Origin: Salvator merianae
Taxonomy: Eukaryota > Chordata > Lepidosauria > Squamata > Teiidae
DNA length: 64,000 nucleotides
Reading direction: 5' to 3'
Assembly (NCBI GenBank): GCA_003586115.2
Contig: QVOM02000126.1
Span: 8,028,056 to 8,092,055, forward strand
The number at the start of each line of letters is the position of its first letter. The first letter of the stretch is position 1. Positions 42,575-52,345 of this stretch are shown here, piece by piece. The notes beneath the pieces are model-generated. The model worked only from the letters and a program-made list of their open reading frames with translations, was not told where the DNA came from and ran no database searches. The position numbers and the translations under genes were made by a program.

Positions 42575-42956
42575 CACCAGAATTGCTCTTGCCGGCACTG
42601 GGAACTTTTGAACTCAATTAAACAGATCGAAGGAAGCTGAAAGTGCAACTAAAAAATAACTCCTATCCTGCCTTCTGTACTTAAAAAGCACACTAGACTT
42701 TGTATAATAACGAGGAGTGTGAGAGAGATTTGAGTAGAGTGTTTCACAGCCTTGGCTTGAAGGCATGGGGCAACTGGAAAGGGAGGGAGGGGCATCAGTA
42801 AGCTCTTGTTGGCACCAGGAACTTTTGAACTCCATTAAACTGATCCACTAAAATAACACCTATCCTGCCTTCTTTAGATTAGAAAAGCGCACTGGATTTC
42901 TTATAATGAGGCGTGGGGAGAGAGAGAGACTTGACGTTCCTTTTGCAAACAAAAAA

Positions 42957-43016
42957 ACCCTGGCAGTTAAGGAATTAAGAGTTAATTCCTTAAACCCTGG
43001 CAGTTAAGGAATTAAA
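42957..43016. repeat. Short direct/inverted repeat cluster
   Basis: CCCTGGCAGTTAAGGAATTAA occurs twice, separated by GAGTTAATTCCTTAAA, which is the inverse of its right half. The arrangement can form alternative hairpins. Confidence 0.75.
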
Positions 43017-43509
43017 TTTGGAAACTGCTTCAGCAGAGAGGTGGGGATTTCATACCCGGTGGCCAATCAGTGAGCAGCACCCTTGGCAGGCTGTACTATG
43101 GGTGAGTGTTGAATCAGCTCAACGGGTAACTGTGTGTGGAAGGCTTTTTTCCTGTGTGCCTAGGAATTATTTGCACATTTTATTCATGCGGTTTTAAAAA
43201 TGGCTAGTCCGAACACACCCATGGCTTCTGCGCTGGCACCCAGGGAGAGCCGTCATAGTCATCACTCTGAGAGATGCTTCTGCATCTCCGTTTCAGAGTG
43301 CAAAGGTGTTGTTTGGAGCGGCGATCCGAGCTGTTTGTGGCAAAGGTGGGAAATCGCACCCTGACAAAAGGCACCTCAGTTGGTGATTGCACATGAAAAC
43401 AGGATGGTGCACTTGCCATGAAGCACCTCTTGTCTCTGCGTGTGGGGATGCAATGGCTTCAGGCCTTTCTGCACTGAAAGATCTGTGGTTCCTTAGGAAA
43501 TCAGGCCAC

Positions 43510-44032
43510 AGCGTCTTGGCCTCTTCAGCCTTGAAGCAGTGTTTAAGAGGGGACCTGACTGAAGTATATAAAATCATGCACAGTATGGATAAGGTGCATA
43601 GAAAGAAATTATTTTCTCTCTTGCACAACACTAGGACCAGAGGGCACTCTCTGAAGCTGATGGGTAGGAGAGTTATGACCAACAAGGGGAAGTATTTTTT
43701 CACCCAGAGGGTCATTGGTCTGTGGAATTTACTACCGGAAGAGATGGTGACAGCAATCAGCCTGGATAGCTTTAAGAACAGTCTGGAAAGATTCCTGGAG
43801 GTTAGGTGTATCAATGGCTGCTAGAATGGATGCCTAGGAACCATCTACAGGATGGAGAGACAGGCAGGATGCCTCTAAAGGCCATTTGCAGGGGGTCAAG
43901 AGCAGGTGAGGGTTTTGTCTTTGTCTTTTGCTTGAGTTGCCCAGAAGCAATTGGTGGACTGCTCTGTGGGACAGGATGCTGGACTACATGGGCCATGGCC
44001 TGATCCAGCAGGGCTCCTCTTATGTTCTTATG
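43510..44032 (+). pseudogene. CR1-like LINE 3' end
   Basis: Coding end with KQCLRGDLTEVYKIMHSMDK, KLFSLLHNTRTRGHSLKLMG, GKYFFTQRVIGLWNLLPEE and a SFKNSLERFLEVRCINGC end, then stop near 43823. The 3' UTR ends GCAGGGCTCCTCTTATGTTC. The frame is intact for about 100 codons. 5' truncated. Confidence 0.88.
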
Positions 44033-44035
44033 GTT

Positions 44036-44320
44036 TGAATGAGTGGGTCTGGACCAGCCAGGCATTCTGATTCAGACAACAGAACGGCATAGTCTGGATC
44101 AGAGCTGCCCGCATGATGGCACTGGCCAGACCAGCCCCTGCTCTGGCCTTGAAGCTGATGTGGGCAGGCTCCAAGTACTCCAAAGAGCTAGAAACAATAA
44201 TTTCTAGCCTCAGCCTCAGGGAACCCATTTCGGCAGTGCACTTTGGTGCTCTAGCTTCTGCACACTTCTGGGTTCTGAACCAGAGCCTGCTGGTTCACCA
44301 GTAGATCTCAATGTCAAGCA
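44036..44320. repeat. Partial GGGC-type MITE relative
   Basis: GGGTCTGGACCAGCC, ATAATTTCTAGCCTCAG and CTGGTTCACCAGTAGATCTC resemble parts of the 25492 and 50170 elements. The ends were not resolved. Confidence 0.3.
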
Positions 44321-44498
44321 TCCTTTCTGCACTGGGCCTTATTCAGGTTTATTTCTCGGAATAAGGACCTGCCATCTGCATGCTGCTGCAGACTATAGGG
44401 TCCGCATGCTGGGGCCTGCTGTAGTCTGCACCAGCACACAGATGGCGGGTTTCTGTTCTGGGATATAATACTGAATAAGACCCAGTGCAGAAGGGGCC
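44321..44498. mobile_element. GGCCCTTTCTGCACTT MITE
   Basis: Starts TCCTTTCTGCACTGGGCC (first bases lost) and ends GACCCAGTGCAGAAGGGGCC. The interior arms AATAAGGACCTGCCATC and GATGGCGGGTTTCTGTT are inverted. Confidence 0.78.
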
Positions 44499-44534
44499 AA
44501 TGTCTATCAGCAAGATCACTGAAAGCATCTAGGA

Positions 44535-44855
44535 AGGTTCTGCAGCAGGTGCCACCAATTACTGAAGGTCATTTCATGGTGTCCTGCAACAGGGCCTTCT
44601 CCATGGTGGCACCTGCACTCCCCTCAGATGTTTGTAAAGAGTCTACATTCATATGTTTTAGGCATTTTTGAAAACTTATCTCTTCACTAAGGCATTCCCA
44701 GTGAGAATAGGTGTCTGTCTCTTCACCCTGACCAGCTTTTACCGCTCTTATTATTGCTCAATATTTCTGTTTTAATTGGATTTTAATCTTTAACTTTGCA
44801 ATCTCTTAAATGAAGAAGCAGATTAGAAATATTTTAAACAAACAAATAAAACTAT
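44535..44855 (+). pseudogene. L2-like LINE 3' end
   Basis: Translation shows NRAFSMVAPALPSDVCKEST and then HFLKTYLF-like remnants (AAAACTTATCTCTTCACTAA), the C-terminal end of L2-type ORF2, followed by a 3' UTR ending AAACAAACAAATAAAAC. Degenerate. Confidence 0.65.
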
Positions 44856-45720
44856 TGCCTTGTGCCCTCTTGCCAAAGCTTTTCACCGCAGAGGAGGAAG
44901 CTATGATAATTGTGTCACGTTTATGAAATCAGAAGGTGCGACGCTTGGTTAAAATTGGCCTTATCTGTCCAATAAACAAATGATATGCTTCCCCCATCTG
45001 TGGAACATTGGACCAGATGGCAATCAGGAGAAAAAGCAGTCTCTGTCTGCAAAACTGCAAGCCGTTTATTATCTGTAATTACCACCACGCCCCCCTCCCA
45101 GCACTCTAAAGACTCCTTTTCCAATACAGGGGGTCTGTATTTGTAGTTGTTAGCTACCAGTGACCATATTTTTAAAAGACGACCTTCTTTTTTTCATTCT
45201 TAAAAGAAAAAAAGTAATTTCAGTGGAAAATCTGGCTCTCTTATTGCTCTTCAGCCAGGCAGGTTGTAAAAAAACCACTCTGTTTCTTTCCATGTGCTTC
45301 CTTTCCTTGCTTTTTTTTGCCTATTTTGGCATTCAGTGGCTATAGTGTGCGCACACGGCAATCGCTGCTAACCCTAGCAGCCTTACAATGTCAGCTTTCA
45401 CACACAAACAAAGCCCTTGGGTCATTGCCTTTAGAAGGGTCACTGCCTTCTGAAGCAGTCAATTACATGCCTTGCTTCTCATTTCTGCCCAATATGTCTG
45501 CAAATCCTAGGTTTTTCCACAAAGTCTTTGGCACTTGAAATCCGTAGTACTCATGTTTGACTACAGCTAAGCTTGAAATGAAGTGCAAATGCATATAACA
45601 GAAATGATTGCATACTGTTCCCCTCTTCACTGTGGCCTCTCTTTCCCTTACTCTGTTTCCTTTATTGAACTTTAGACTGTGGCCTGTTTGGGAGGGAGGG
45701 GGTTGTTCACTCATGAGACA
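44856..45720. other. Unassigned intergenic DNA
   Basis: No gene or known repeat recognised. Confidence 0.4.
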
Positions 45721-45734
45721 CCATCATACCTGTT

Positions 45735-45880
45735 GATGGTTTGTAGCCTAGAGATACAACATGTGCCTTTCGTGCAAGAGTTTCAGAACTCAGCATCTGT
45801 AGTTCAGGGTCACCAAGGCCTTAGATAACTGCTGCCAAACAGTGAAGGGGGCTACTGAACTAGATGGAGCCAGTGCTGAT
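45735..45880 (+). repeat. tRNA-derived SINE, degenerate
   Basis: TAGCCTAGAGATACAACATG with CATCTGTAGTTCAGGGTCAC and CTACTGAACTAGATGGAGCC follow the order of the squamate tRNA-derived SINE (head, middle, 'gaactagatggacca' tail). The B box is eroded. Confidence 0.5.
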
Positions 45881-45954
45881 GGGCGGAGAGCAAGGCAGCA
45901 AAAAGGAGGTGGAACCAGAAGTCAGAACAGGGGTTGCTAATGAGAGATGAGACT

Positions 45955-47074
45955 CTGGCTGTTTTTGCACTTACTACACTAGCACAGACTAATTAGTCTG
46001 CGCTTGCATAGTACTTAACCACATAGCGTGGACACTGTGGGCCTGTTCGCACTACAGTGGTAGTCTGTTCGCTGGAATGGAGCATTCGCACTCCTGTGGG
46101 CGCGCGCCTCACCCGATCCGAACCACGCCTCTCCCAAACCGAACCTGATGTTGGGTAAGGCAAGACAAGTAATTACTTGTCTTGATTCCGACTTGCGCGA
46201 TGGAGCGAAGATCGGGGTAGGTGCTTTCGCACTCCCTTCGTCTCACACTTCCTGTCCATCGCTCTGACGTCGGCGGATGTAGTCGGTTTCCGCAAGCGCC
46301 ATTCCTCGCTACGAAGATGCCCGCCCACTTCGGAGCGTACTTCATATGCAAGGACGAAGTTGCGTCCGGTGTTCGCCGTCTTTGTAACGACTTCGGAATC
46401 CAGCCCCTTCCGCCTATTGCTGAATGCGTCGTCAGCTCCGCAGCTTCGGAGCGTCACGGCGGAAATGACGCCGCCAGGACAGCGCGCTCCGCCAATGGGG
46501 AGCACCGGAGGGGGGAATGTCCGGCCGCCAGTGAAGACGCGGAAACAAACTTGGTGACGAAGCATTCGCACTGAAGCGGCAGCCAGCTACCTTCAGGTAC
46601 GGTCTACCGCAGACTAGTGCGAATGTGAGGAACCTCTCCTCATCTGCACCGGCCTGAAGCATGCTAATTGGAATGTTCTGCTGACCTAAGTGCGAACAGG
46701 CCCTGTCTGCACTGCATGGCCAAAAACATGTCCTGAAGCCGGCTACTGGCATTCACAGCAGCACCACGCACATGCACGTGCATGTGCGATGGGGCAATCA
46801 GGTCTGCCCCCCTCGTGCAGGCCCAGGGCCCACGCTGCCCCGATTGGGCCTGTGATGCCAGATGGGGCCACGCTGTGCCCAATCCAGCATTGTGGTACCC
46901 AGTTGGGCAAATGAACTTCAGCTGAGGTTGCAGACTACTATTTTGTGCACCAGCAGTAGTAGTGATTGGGAGCAGACGAAGCCCACTCCCGGTCGTTTCA
47001 GCCATCTTCCAGTGCGAATGCATTTGGATAGCAAGCATTCTCAATGCTTCCTATGGCCAAGTGCGAATAGGCCC
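45955..47074. mobile_element. GGGCC-type MITE carrying a nested copy
   Basis: The left end is degenerate (CTGGCTGTTTTTGCACTTAC) with a subterminal hairpin around TAATTAGTCTG. The right end is CCAAGTGCGAATAGGCCC. ACT lies on both sides (45952-45954 and 47075-47077). The interior CACTGCATGGCC and TTGGGC repeats match 51011-51630. The 665-bp element at 46039 is inserted near its left end. Confidence 0.75.
46039..46703. mobile_element. Long CpG-rich GGGCC-type MITE, copy 2, TGT duplication
   Basis: Ends GGGCCTGTTCGCACTACAG and CCTAAGTGCGAACAGGCCC, flanked by TGT (46036-46038 and 46704-46706). The relative at 51011 has the same host site without the insert (CATTGTCCTCACTGCATGG against CACTGT / TGTCTGCACTGCATGG), so the 3-bp duplication is supported by an empty site. 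It is a close relative of 21344-22018. Confidence 0.93.
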
Positions 47075-47079
47075 ACTGT

Positions 47080-47290
47080 GGGCCCATCAACACTTAAGTT
47101 TTAATTCAGCTTGGGTCCACTTTTAGCATGTGTGAAGTAACAAGCTGTTTTCTTTCAGCGTCATCTAACTCAGAAATTCCACTTTGGAGTTAGATAACGT
47201 GGAAAGAAAAAGACTGGTCATTTTACTGATGTGTCCTTTCACTCTGAAAACAGACTGAAGCTGGATAAAAACTCAGGTGCAGATGGGCCC
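47080..47290. mobile_element. CACCTAAG-type MITE (family C), uninterrupted
   Basis: Ends GGGCCCATCAACACTTAAG and CTCAGGTGCAGATGGGCCC with central inverted TCATCTAACTCAGAAATTCC/GGAGTTAGATAA-like arms. It lies five bases after the 45955 element. This intact copy shows the structure of the two interrupted copies. Confidence 0.78.
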
Positions 47291-48038
47291 TAAAAGGCTG
47301 CAATCCTGTGCAAACTTCCATGAAAATTGGTCCCAGTGAACATCATGGGTTATATGCACATTGGCCAACCCTGTATAAAACAGACATGAAGAAAGGAAGT
47401 TTCAAGTTCTGAGCTTCTGCGTAGGATAAGATGCCATCCACTTTGACCATAAAGGCCAGTGCCCCTGAATGGACCCAGGAATTTTGACTGAGGCACCTGG
47501 AACCAACTTCTAGAAGCACCCGGTACTGACAAGCATTGGTTTGTTGACTTCACTTGAACTACATGGAGTGCCAGCTATTCCATGTTCTTCTATCTACACC
47601 TGAGTGTGCTGGCCATTCCTGAATAGACTAATGAACTACTCAGTAAAGGTAACTTCATGTTTCTAACAGTAAATAACTAAGGGTGCCTCCAAACGGCAAG
47701 AAGAAATTGAGGGATCTAGTTTAGCTCCCACAGTTATCTCTCACTGCCCGTGCCAGATGGCAGGATGCAGTCTTCAGGCAAACCCAGGCTCTCACCTCCT
47801 CTGTCGCTTCTTTGCAGAATCAATGCTCTTGCAAAAGTGCCCAGATGCTAGCAAGCACCCATCCACTTCCTTTGTTTTATTCATGCACTTCCTGTATACG
47901 GGTACTTTTGCAGGAGCAGCAATTCTGCAAAGAAATGACAGAGAAGGTAAGCAATCCATCATGATGGAAAAACTGCTGCCCGAGCCGGATTTTTCGTAAT
48001 AAGTATATAGCACATTTTTAATAGACTATACCTGGAGT
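47291..48038. other. Unassigned intergenic DNA
   Basis: No gene or known repeat recognised. Confidence 0.4.
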
Positions 48039-48046
48039 ATATTGGG

Positions 48047-48212
48047 CAGTGGCGGCCGCCAGCTTTAAGGGCGGGTGTTCGCATCCTGCACAAAGTGCAC
48101 CATGGCTGTTCGCACCCTGCAGCAGTACGGAGGCCTGGAGGCCCCGCAAACAGCCATGGCATGATTTGCGTGGGGCGCGAACACCTGGGCTTAAAGTTGG
48201 CTGCTGCTGCTG
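48047..48212. mobile_element. hAT-like palindromic MITE, copy 6
   Basis: Starts CAGTGGCGGCCGCCAGC and ends GTTGGCTGCTGCTGCTG. A perfect 8-bp duplication ATATTGGG flanks it (48039-48046 and 48213-48220). It is shorter than its relatives (166 bp), having lost part of the left central arm. Confidence 0.93.
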
Positions 48213-48302
48213 ATATTGGGATTGCCATGGGTATGTGCTTTTTAAACCATATTTAGAAGCACCTTAATTCCTTTTGAAAGGGCTAATTCCCTACGGATTA
48301 TA

Positions 48303-48752
48303 AGGACCCGTTCACACTTGCCAGCGTAGAATGGTATAATTATACTATTCTGCACTGGAACAGACCCAGCAGTGTGGGGGCCATCTGCACTGCAAAGGCT
48401 GGAGCAGCAGGCTTCCAGCACTCGTCAGTGTGCATGCTGGCATACTTGCCATGACAACAGTCATGCAAATGTCTGGCTGCTGCCATGGCGACTGGGGATG
48501 TGGAGCACAACTGCGCAGCTGCACTGCACCCCTACCTGCAGTGTTCACACCTGGAAGCAGCGTGAATGCATCTGACTGAGAGCAGTCCAGCTGCCTCTGG
48601 TACAGCTGTGGACAGCAATTTAGCTGTCTATGGCTAGTAGTGTTCAGGAGCATCTGCAGATGCTTCCAAACCCGGGGGCCTCTACAAAGTGCAGAATCAC
48701 TTCACTAGTGAGTGTCGGGACACTCACTAGCACCAAAGTGCGAACAGCCCCC
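48303..48752. mobile_element. GGGCC-type MITE with subterminal hairpin
   Basis: Left end AGGACCCGTTCACACTTGCC followed by a hairpin around TATAATTATACTATTC. Right end CAAAGTGCGAACAGCCCCC. It shares its interior with 28196, 49751 and 62203 (CTGCTGCCATGGCGACTGG, GAGCAGTCCAGCTGC). Confidence 0.78.
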
Positions 48753-49745
48753 AAGTTTGTAAAAAGCTCCCAGCCTGTCCGCTACCTTCAGCAGCAATTT
48801 ATACAAACTGTGTGAGATGTCTGAATTAGTCATCTGCACTTTGTGCAAACACTGCCACGCTCTTTACAAGAGTACATGAGTTCCTGGTGGTTTGATGATA
48901 TTACCATCTGGTAGTATTGTGCAGTTTTGTGCTTTGGACATTAAGTATAATCATAACTTTTTTCTGCTTACAAAACTGCTTCAGCTTGCTAGTCTGTTAT
49001 TTCGCCTGTTACCTTATAAACAGGACTCAAGCCAGACCCTTGAAATCTCTGGAGGAGAACCAGCTGAAATCTTTGGACTCATTTCTCGGTAGTCTTGCAC
49101 AAGATCACCCAGTTAATGGCTCTCCATACTATACATGCCACACACACATTCTGACGGCTGCTAAATCAGATCGGTGTTTGCATCCAACAGATTAGAACGA
49201 AAGAGAATTCACAGAGTTAGAAGCAAGTGTGCTTGTCTCCACATTGGTGACGCATGTAGATGTTTTTGCCTCCAGAATGCTGCTGAGAATCAAAGACACT
49301 TTTGATATACAATATTAGTTACATTCCAGAAATGAAAACTCTCCTTTGCTGGATTTAGGGCTGTCTGCAGACAGTGAAGACCACCCACTTCCATGGTCTG
49401 CTCCAAAGCTGCAGCATTCAGATCAGTGTGTTGGCTACTATCTGCATTCATTTTGAAATCACACGAGAGGCATCCCTCCTTACTCTGCTGTGCCCAGGCA
49501 TTTTGGGAGCTGAAGCGCTACTATCTCCAGCCTGAAGAGTCATAGGCGGCATCATCATACATGAAAGAAGTGACTTGAAAGAGACTTAGAGATGGCAGCA
49601 TGCAGACACTAGTGTTACTATTCCACCTCTGATCCACATTAAAAACCTTTCAAAGTGCATTTCCTGGCTTTTAATGAGGGTTAAAGACATTAGTGTGTGG
49701 ATGCTACCACCTCTAAAGTGCTTTCAAGTCATTTTTTTCTTTTTT
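48753..49745. other. Unassigned intergenic DNA
   Basis: No gene or known repeat recognised. Confidence 0.4.
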
Positions 49746-49750
49746 AATTT

Positions 49751-50165
49751 GGGCCTGTTCGCACTTTGGTACTAATGAGCATCCAGACGCTCTCTAGCAG
49801 AGTGCATCTGCATTTAATGAGTGCAATCAGGAGTGTCTGCAGGCACTTCCAATTGCTACCAGCTGCAGTGCACAGCTGTACCAGGAGCTGCTGGGCTGCT
49901 GCTGGTGCACAGTGTTCACACCTACTTCCTGGTGTGAATGCTGCAGGCCTCAGCATGTCTGCGCACTGGTGCGCCATGTCCCTAGTTGCCATGGCAGCAG
50001 CCAGATGTTTCAGTTGCTGCTGTCATGGCAGGGTGGCCAGCATTCACACTATGAGTGCTGGAAGCCCGTTTCTGGGTTGTTCCAGCCCTTGCAGTCCAGA
50101 TGGCCACCACTCTGCAGGGACTGCTCCACCTTGGAATGTTCACATTCAAACATCCTAAGCTGGGA
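49751..50165. mobile_element. GGGCC-type MITE, 3' end lost
   Basis: Left end GGGCCTGTTCGCACTTTGG. Interior GCACAGCTGTACCAGGAGC and GTTGCCATGGCAGCAGCC. The right-hand hairpin arm CTCCACCTTGGAATGTTC is present, but the outer terminus is replaced by sequence of the next element. Confidence 0.75.
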
Positions 50166-50169
50166 TCAG

Positions 50170-50555
50170 TTGCTGGTGAAGTAGAACAGGACCATCCACA
50201 TTCAGGCAGCTTGTTCTGCTCCGTATCTCACCACTGCCTCTGGAGAGCCCATGAAGGCAGTGCCAAGGCTCCAAAGGCTGGAAACAAGACCCTTTTTGGC
50301 AGTGATCCCTGGTGAGTCACCTGAAAGAGTTGCCCCATAGTATACCAGACCATGGGAGCATGCCAACCATATGCCCCCATGGTCCAGTATACAATCCCTG
50401 GTGTCCTAGGCTGGTCCACACTTCATCCAATGCAGACAAAGTGTGTTTGGAGTGGGCAGAGCTTGGTCTAGGCTACGCTAGTCTGCAGACTGCTGCCCTC
50501 ATTCCAGACTTTGTTCCAGAATAAGGAGTAGTGCAGAAAGGACCTGCTCCTTAGA
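50170..50555. mobile_element. GGGC-type MITE relative, left end unclear
   Basis: The right end AATAAGGAGTAGTGCAGAAAGG matches the family terminus. It contains inverted blocks TATACCAGACCATGGG and CCATGGTCCAGTATAC. It abuts the truncated element on its left, suggesting one inserted into or recombined with the other. Confidence 0.5.
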
Positions 50556-50559
50556 TTCT

Positions 50560-51005
50560 TCTGTCACTTCTACACCCCTCAGGCAAGCTGGATGTTCTGG
50601 TGACAGCCGAGGGAGGAAAATGCTGCAGCTGTGAGCATGATGGAGATGCTCCTCAGCTTGACTTTACTCCTCTGCTCCCCTCAAGCAAGATGGATCTTCT
50701 GGTGGCAGCTGTGGGAGGAAGAGGCCATTCTGATGGAGGAATTCTCCAGCTTGGCCTTTCTCCTTTTTCTCCTCCCCTCAGGCAACATGGATCATTGGTG
50801 GCAGCTGAGACCACATCTGGAACCTCATGGAAGACTTCCCTAGCTTGCTGCTTCTCCTCCGTTCACGTCAGGCAAGAAGCATCTTCTGGTGGCAGTTGAG
50901 GGCAAAAGAGGCCACTCTGATGGAGGAGCTTGCTCTTTGTCTTATTTCTCTTCTGCTCCCCTCAGACAAGTTTCTCCTGTTTCAGACAAGTTCTTGGGTT
51001 CTGCC
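50560..51005. repeat. Imperfect tandem repeat, unit about 110 bp
   Basis: Four diverged units share CCCCTCAGGCAAG, then GAT/GATC and TTCTGGTGGCAGCTG, then GAGGAA...GGCC and TTCTCCT/TCTGCTCCCCTCA, starting near 50575, 50675, 50778 and 50865. The translation of the repeat is open over long stretches, but no protein is recognised. Confidence 0.65.
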
Positions 51006-51010
51006 ACACT

Positions 51011-51630
51011 GGGCATTTTCACAGTTTCCGTGTTAGAACAGCATAATTATCCTGTTCTAACATGGAATTGACCATGCAGCGCGGACATTGTCCTCACTGC
51101 ATGGCTGAAAACCAGACCTGAAACTGGCTACCAGCATTCGCAGTGCGAATGCCAGTAGCTGTCCCAGTCCTTGCCATGGCAGTGGCCAGGAAGCATCCAG
51201 CTGCTGCCATAGCGACCAGCAGTAGTGCTGAGCCACGTGCATGTGTGATCACTCAATTGGGCCTGCCTAATCATGCAGACCTGATTGGGTCCATGCAATG
51301 CCCTGATCAGGCCTGCGATGCCCTGATTGGGCATTGCATGGCCTGATCACGTAGGCCTGATCACGCGGGTCCAATTGCACAGGCCCAATCGCACATGCAC
51401 CATTGGGTTCTTGCACTAGCCTGGAGCGCTTCAGCAACAGGCAAGTGCAAACACACCCTACCAGGAGGTGACTATCACCTTCTGGTGGGGTTGTAGAGCA
51501 CTAATTAGGTATCTGTGATTGGGAGTGGGTGGAGCCCACTCCCGGCCACCCAGGCCTCTGCCAAGTTTGGAAGCACTTGACTAGCAAGCATGTATGACTA
51601 GCAAGCATGACTACAAGTGTGAACAGGCCT
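51011..51630. mobile_element. GGGCC-type MITE, ACT duplication
   Basis: Left end GGGCATTTTCACAGTTTCC followed by a hairpin TGTTAGAACAG...CTGTTCTAACA. Right end CAAGTGTGAACAGGCCT. ACT lies on both sides (51008-51010 and 51631-51633). The interior has repeated CTGATTGGGC/CCTGATCACG motifs in both orientations. It is the empty-site relative for the nested insertion at 46039. Confidence 0.85.
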
Positions 51631-51633
51631 ACT

Positions 51634-52044
51634 ATTGTACCATATACTCATGGATGACATGGTTAATTTTCCTCCCATAACTTGTTTCTACATGTGGATT
51701 AGAAGAGAATGGTTGCATTTCCTTTTGTGTTCCAATTATTAATTGTACACGTTAGAGATGCCAAAGTCCTCAGATAGCTTAGCTGGTTTCAGGGGCAGCT
51801 GGTGCCTATGGGTGCAAATAGTAGCTCCTTCTACTGCCATTCACTGGATTTTGGGCTTTGTCTGATGCTCACTCATTGCTGTCAAATATCCCCTTGATCC
51901 AATTTGAAGTGGAAGCTGATCAGCTGCTACATGGCAAGAGGAGAGGCCTCCATTTTGGCCCATTCATGGTGACTGCCCCCGGTTGGCTTATAAAGAGAGT
52001 TTAGACATCAGCATTGTTGGCTATTTGGCTGAAATGAGACAGGA
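51634..52044. other. Unassigned intergenic DNA
   Basis: No gene or known repeat recognised. Confidence 0.4.
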
Positions 52045-52345
52045 TATAAAACATGGGAGTATCCCAGAGCTATGTTGGAATTGTCAGATGTGTCTCAATC
52101 CCAATATGGCTCCATGATTAGGGGCTATATTCCATGCTATCTCTATAGCAGGAAACAGAACTCTCAACCCAAGTTTCCCACTATAGCAATATTGGCTTAT
52201 CTGTCAGGACACTGTTGCCAGAAGCCGCCATCTTGAAAATGGCCACCGTGTATGTGTGGGGCCTGAAAATGGCGACCGCTTGTGTGCTTTGTGGCGATCC
52301 CACACTTCTGGGTATTTCGCACCCTCAGGCAACATTTGGATGCGG
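52045..52345 (+). mobile_element. ATTATCC-type DNA element (family F), diverged third copy
   Basis: AGAGCTATGTTGGAATTGTC, GGCGATCCCACACTTCTGG and GGTATTTCGCACCCTC correspond in order to blocks in 29738-30120 (CTATGGTAGGATTGCC, TGCACACTTCCGGG, GTATTCTGCTTCATC). Ends uncertain. Confidence 0.4.

Larger units (their letters stand above)
42281..43220. mobile_element. Inverted-repeat DNA element (GGGTGTATTCAGACTAG), ~940 bp
   Basis: The left end GGGTGTATTCAGACTAGG and the right end GACTAGCC/GGTGTGTTCGGACTAG in reverse are inverted repeats, followed inward by ATTT blocks and CACACAGGAAA on both sides. The interior holds a 54-bp tandem pair and a diverged ~120-bp direct repeat. A target duplication is not clear (TTG against ATG). 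No transposase is present. Confidence 0.5.
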
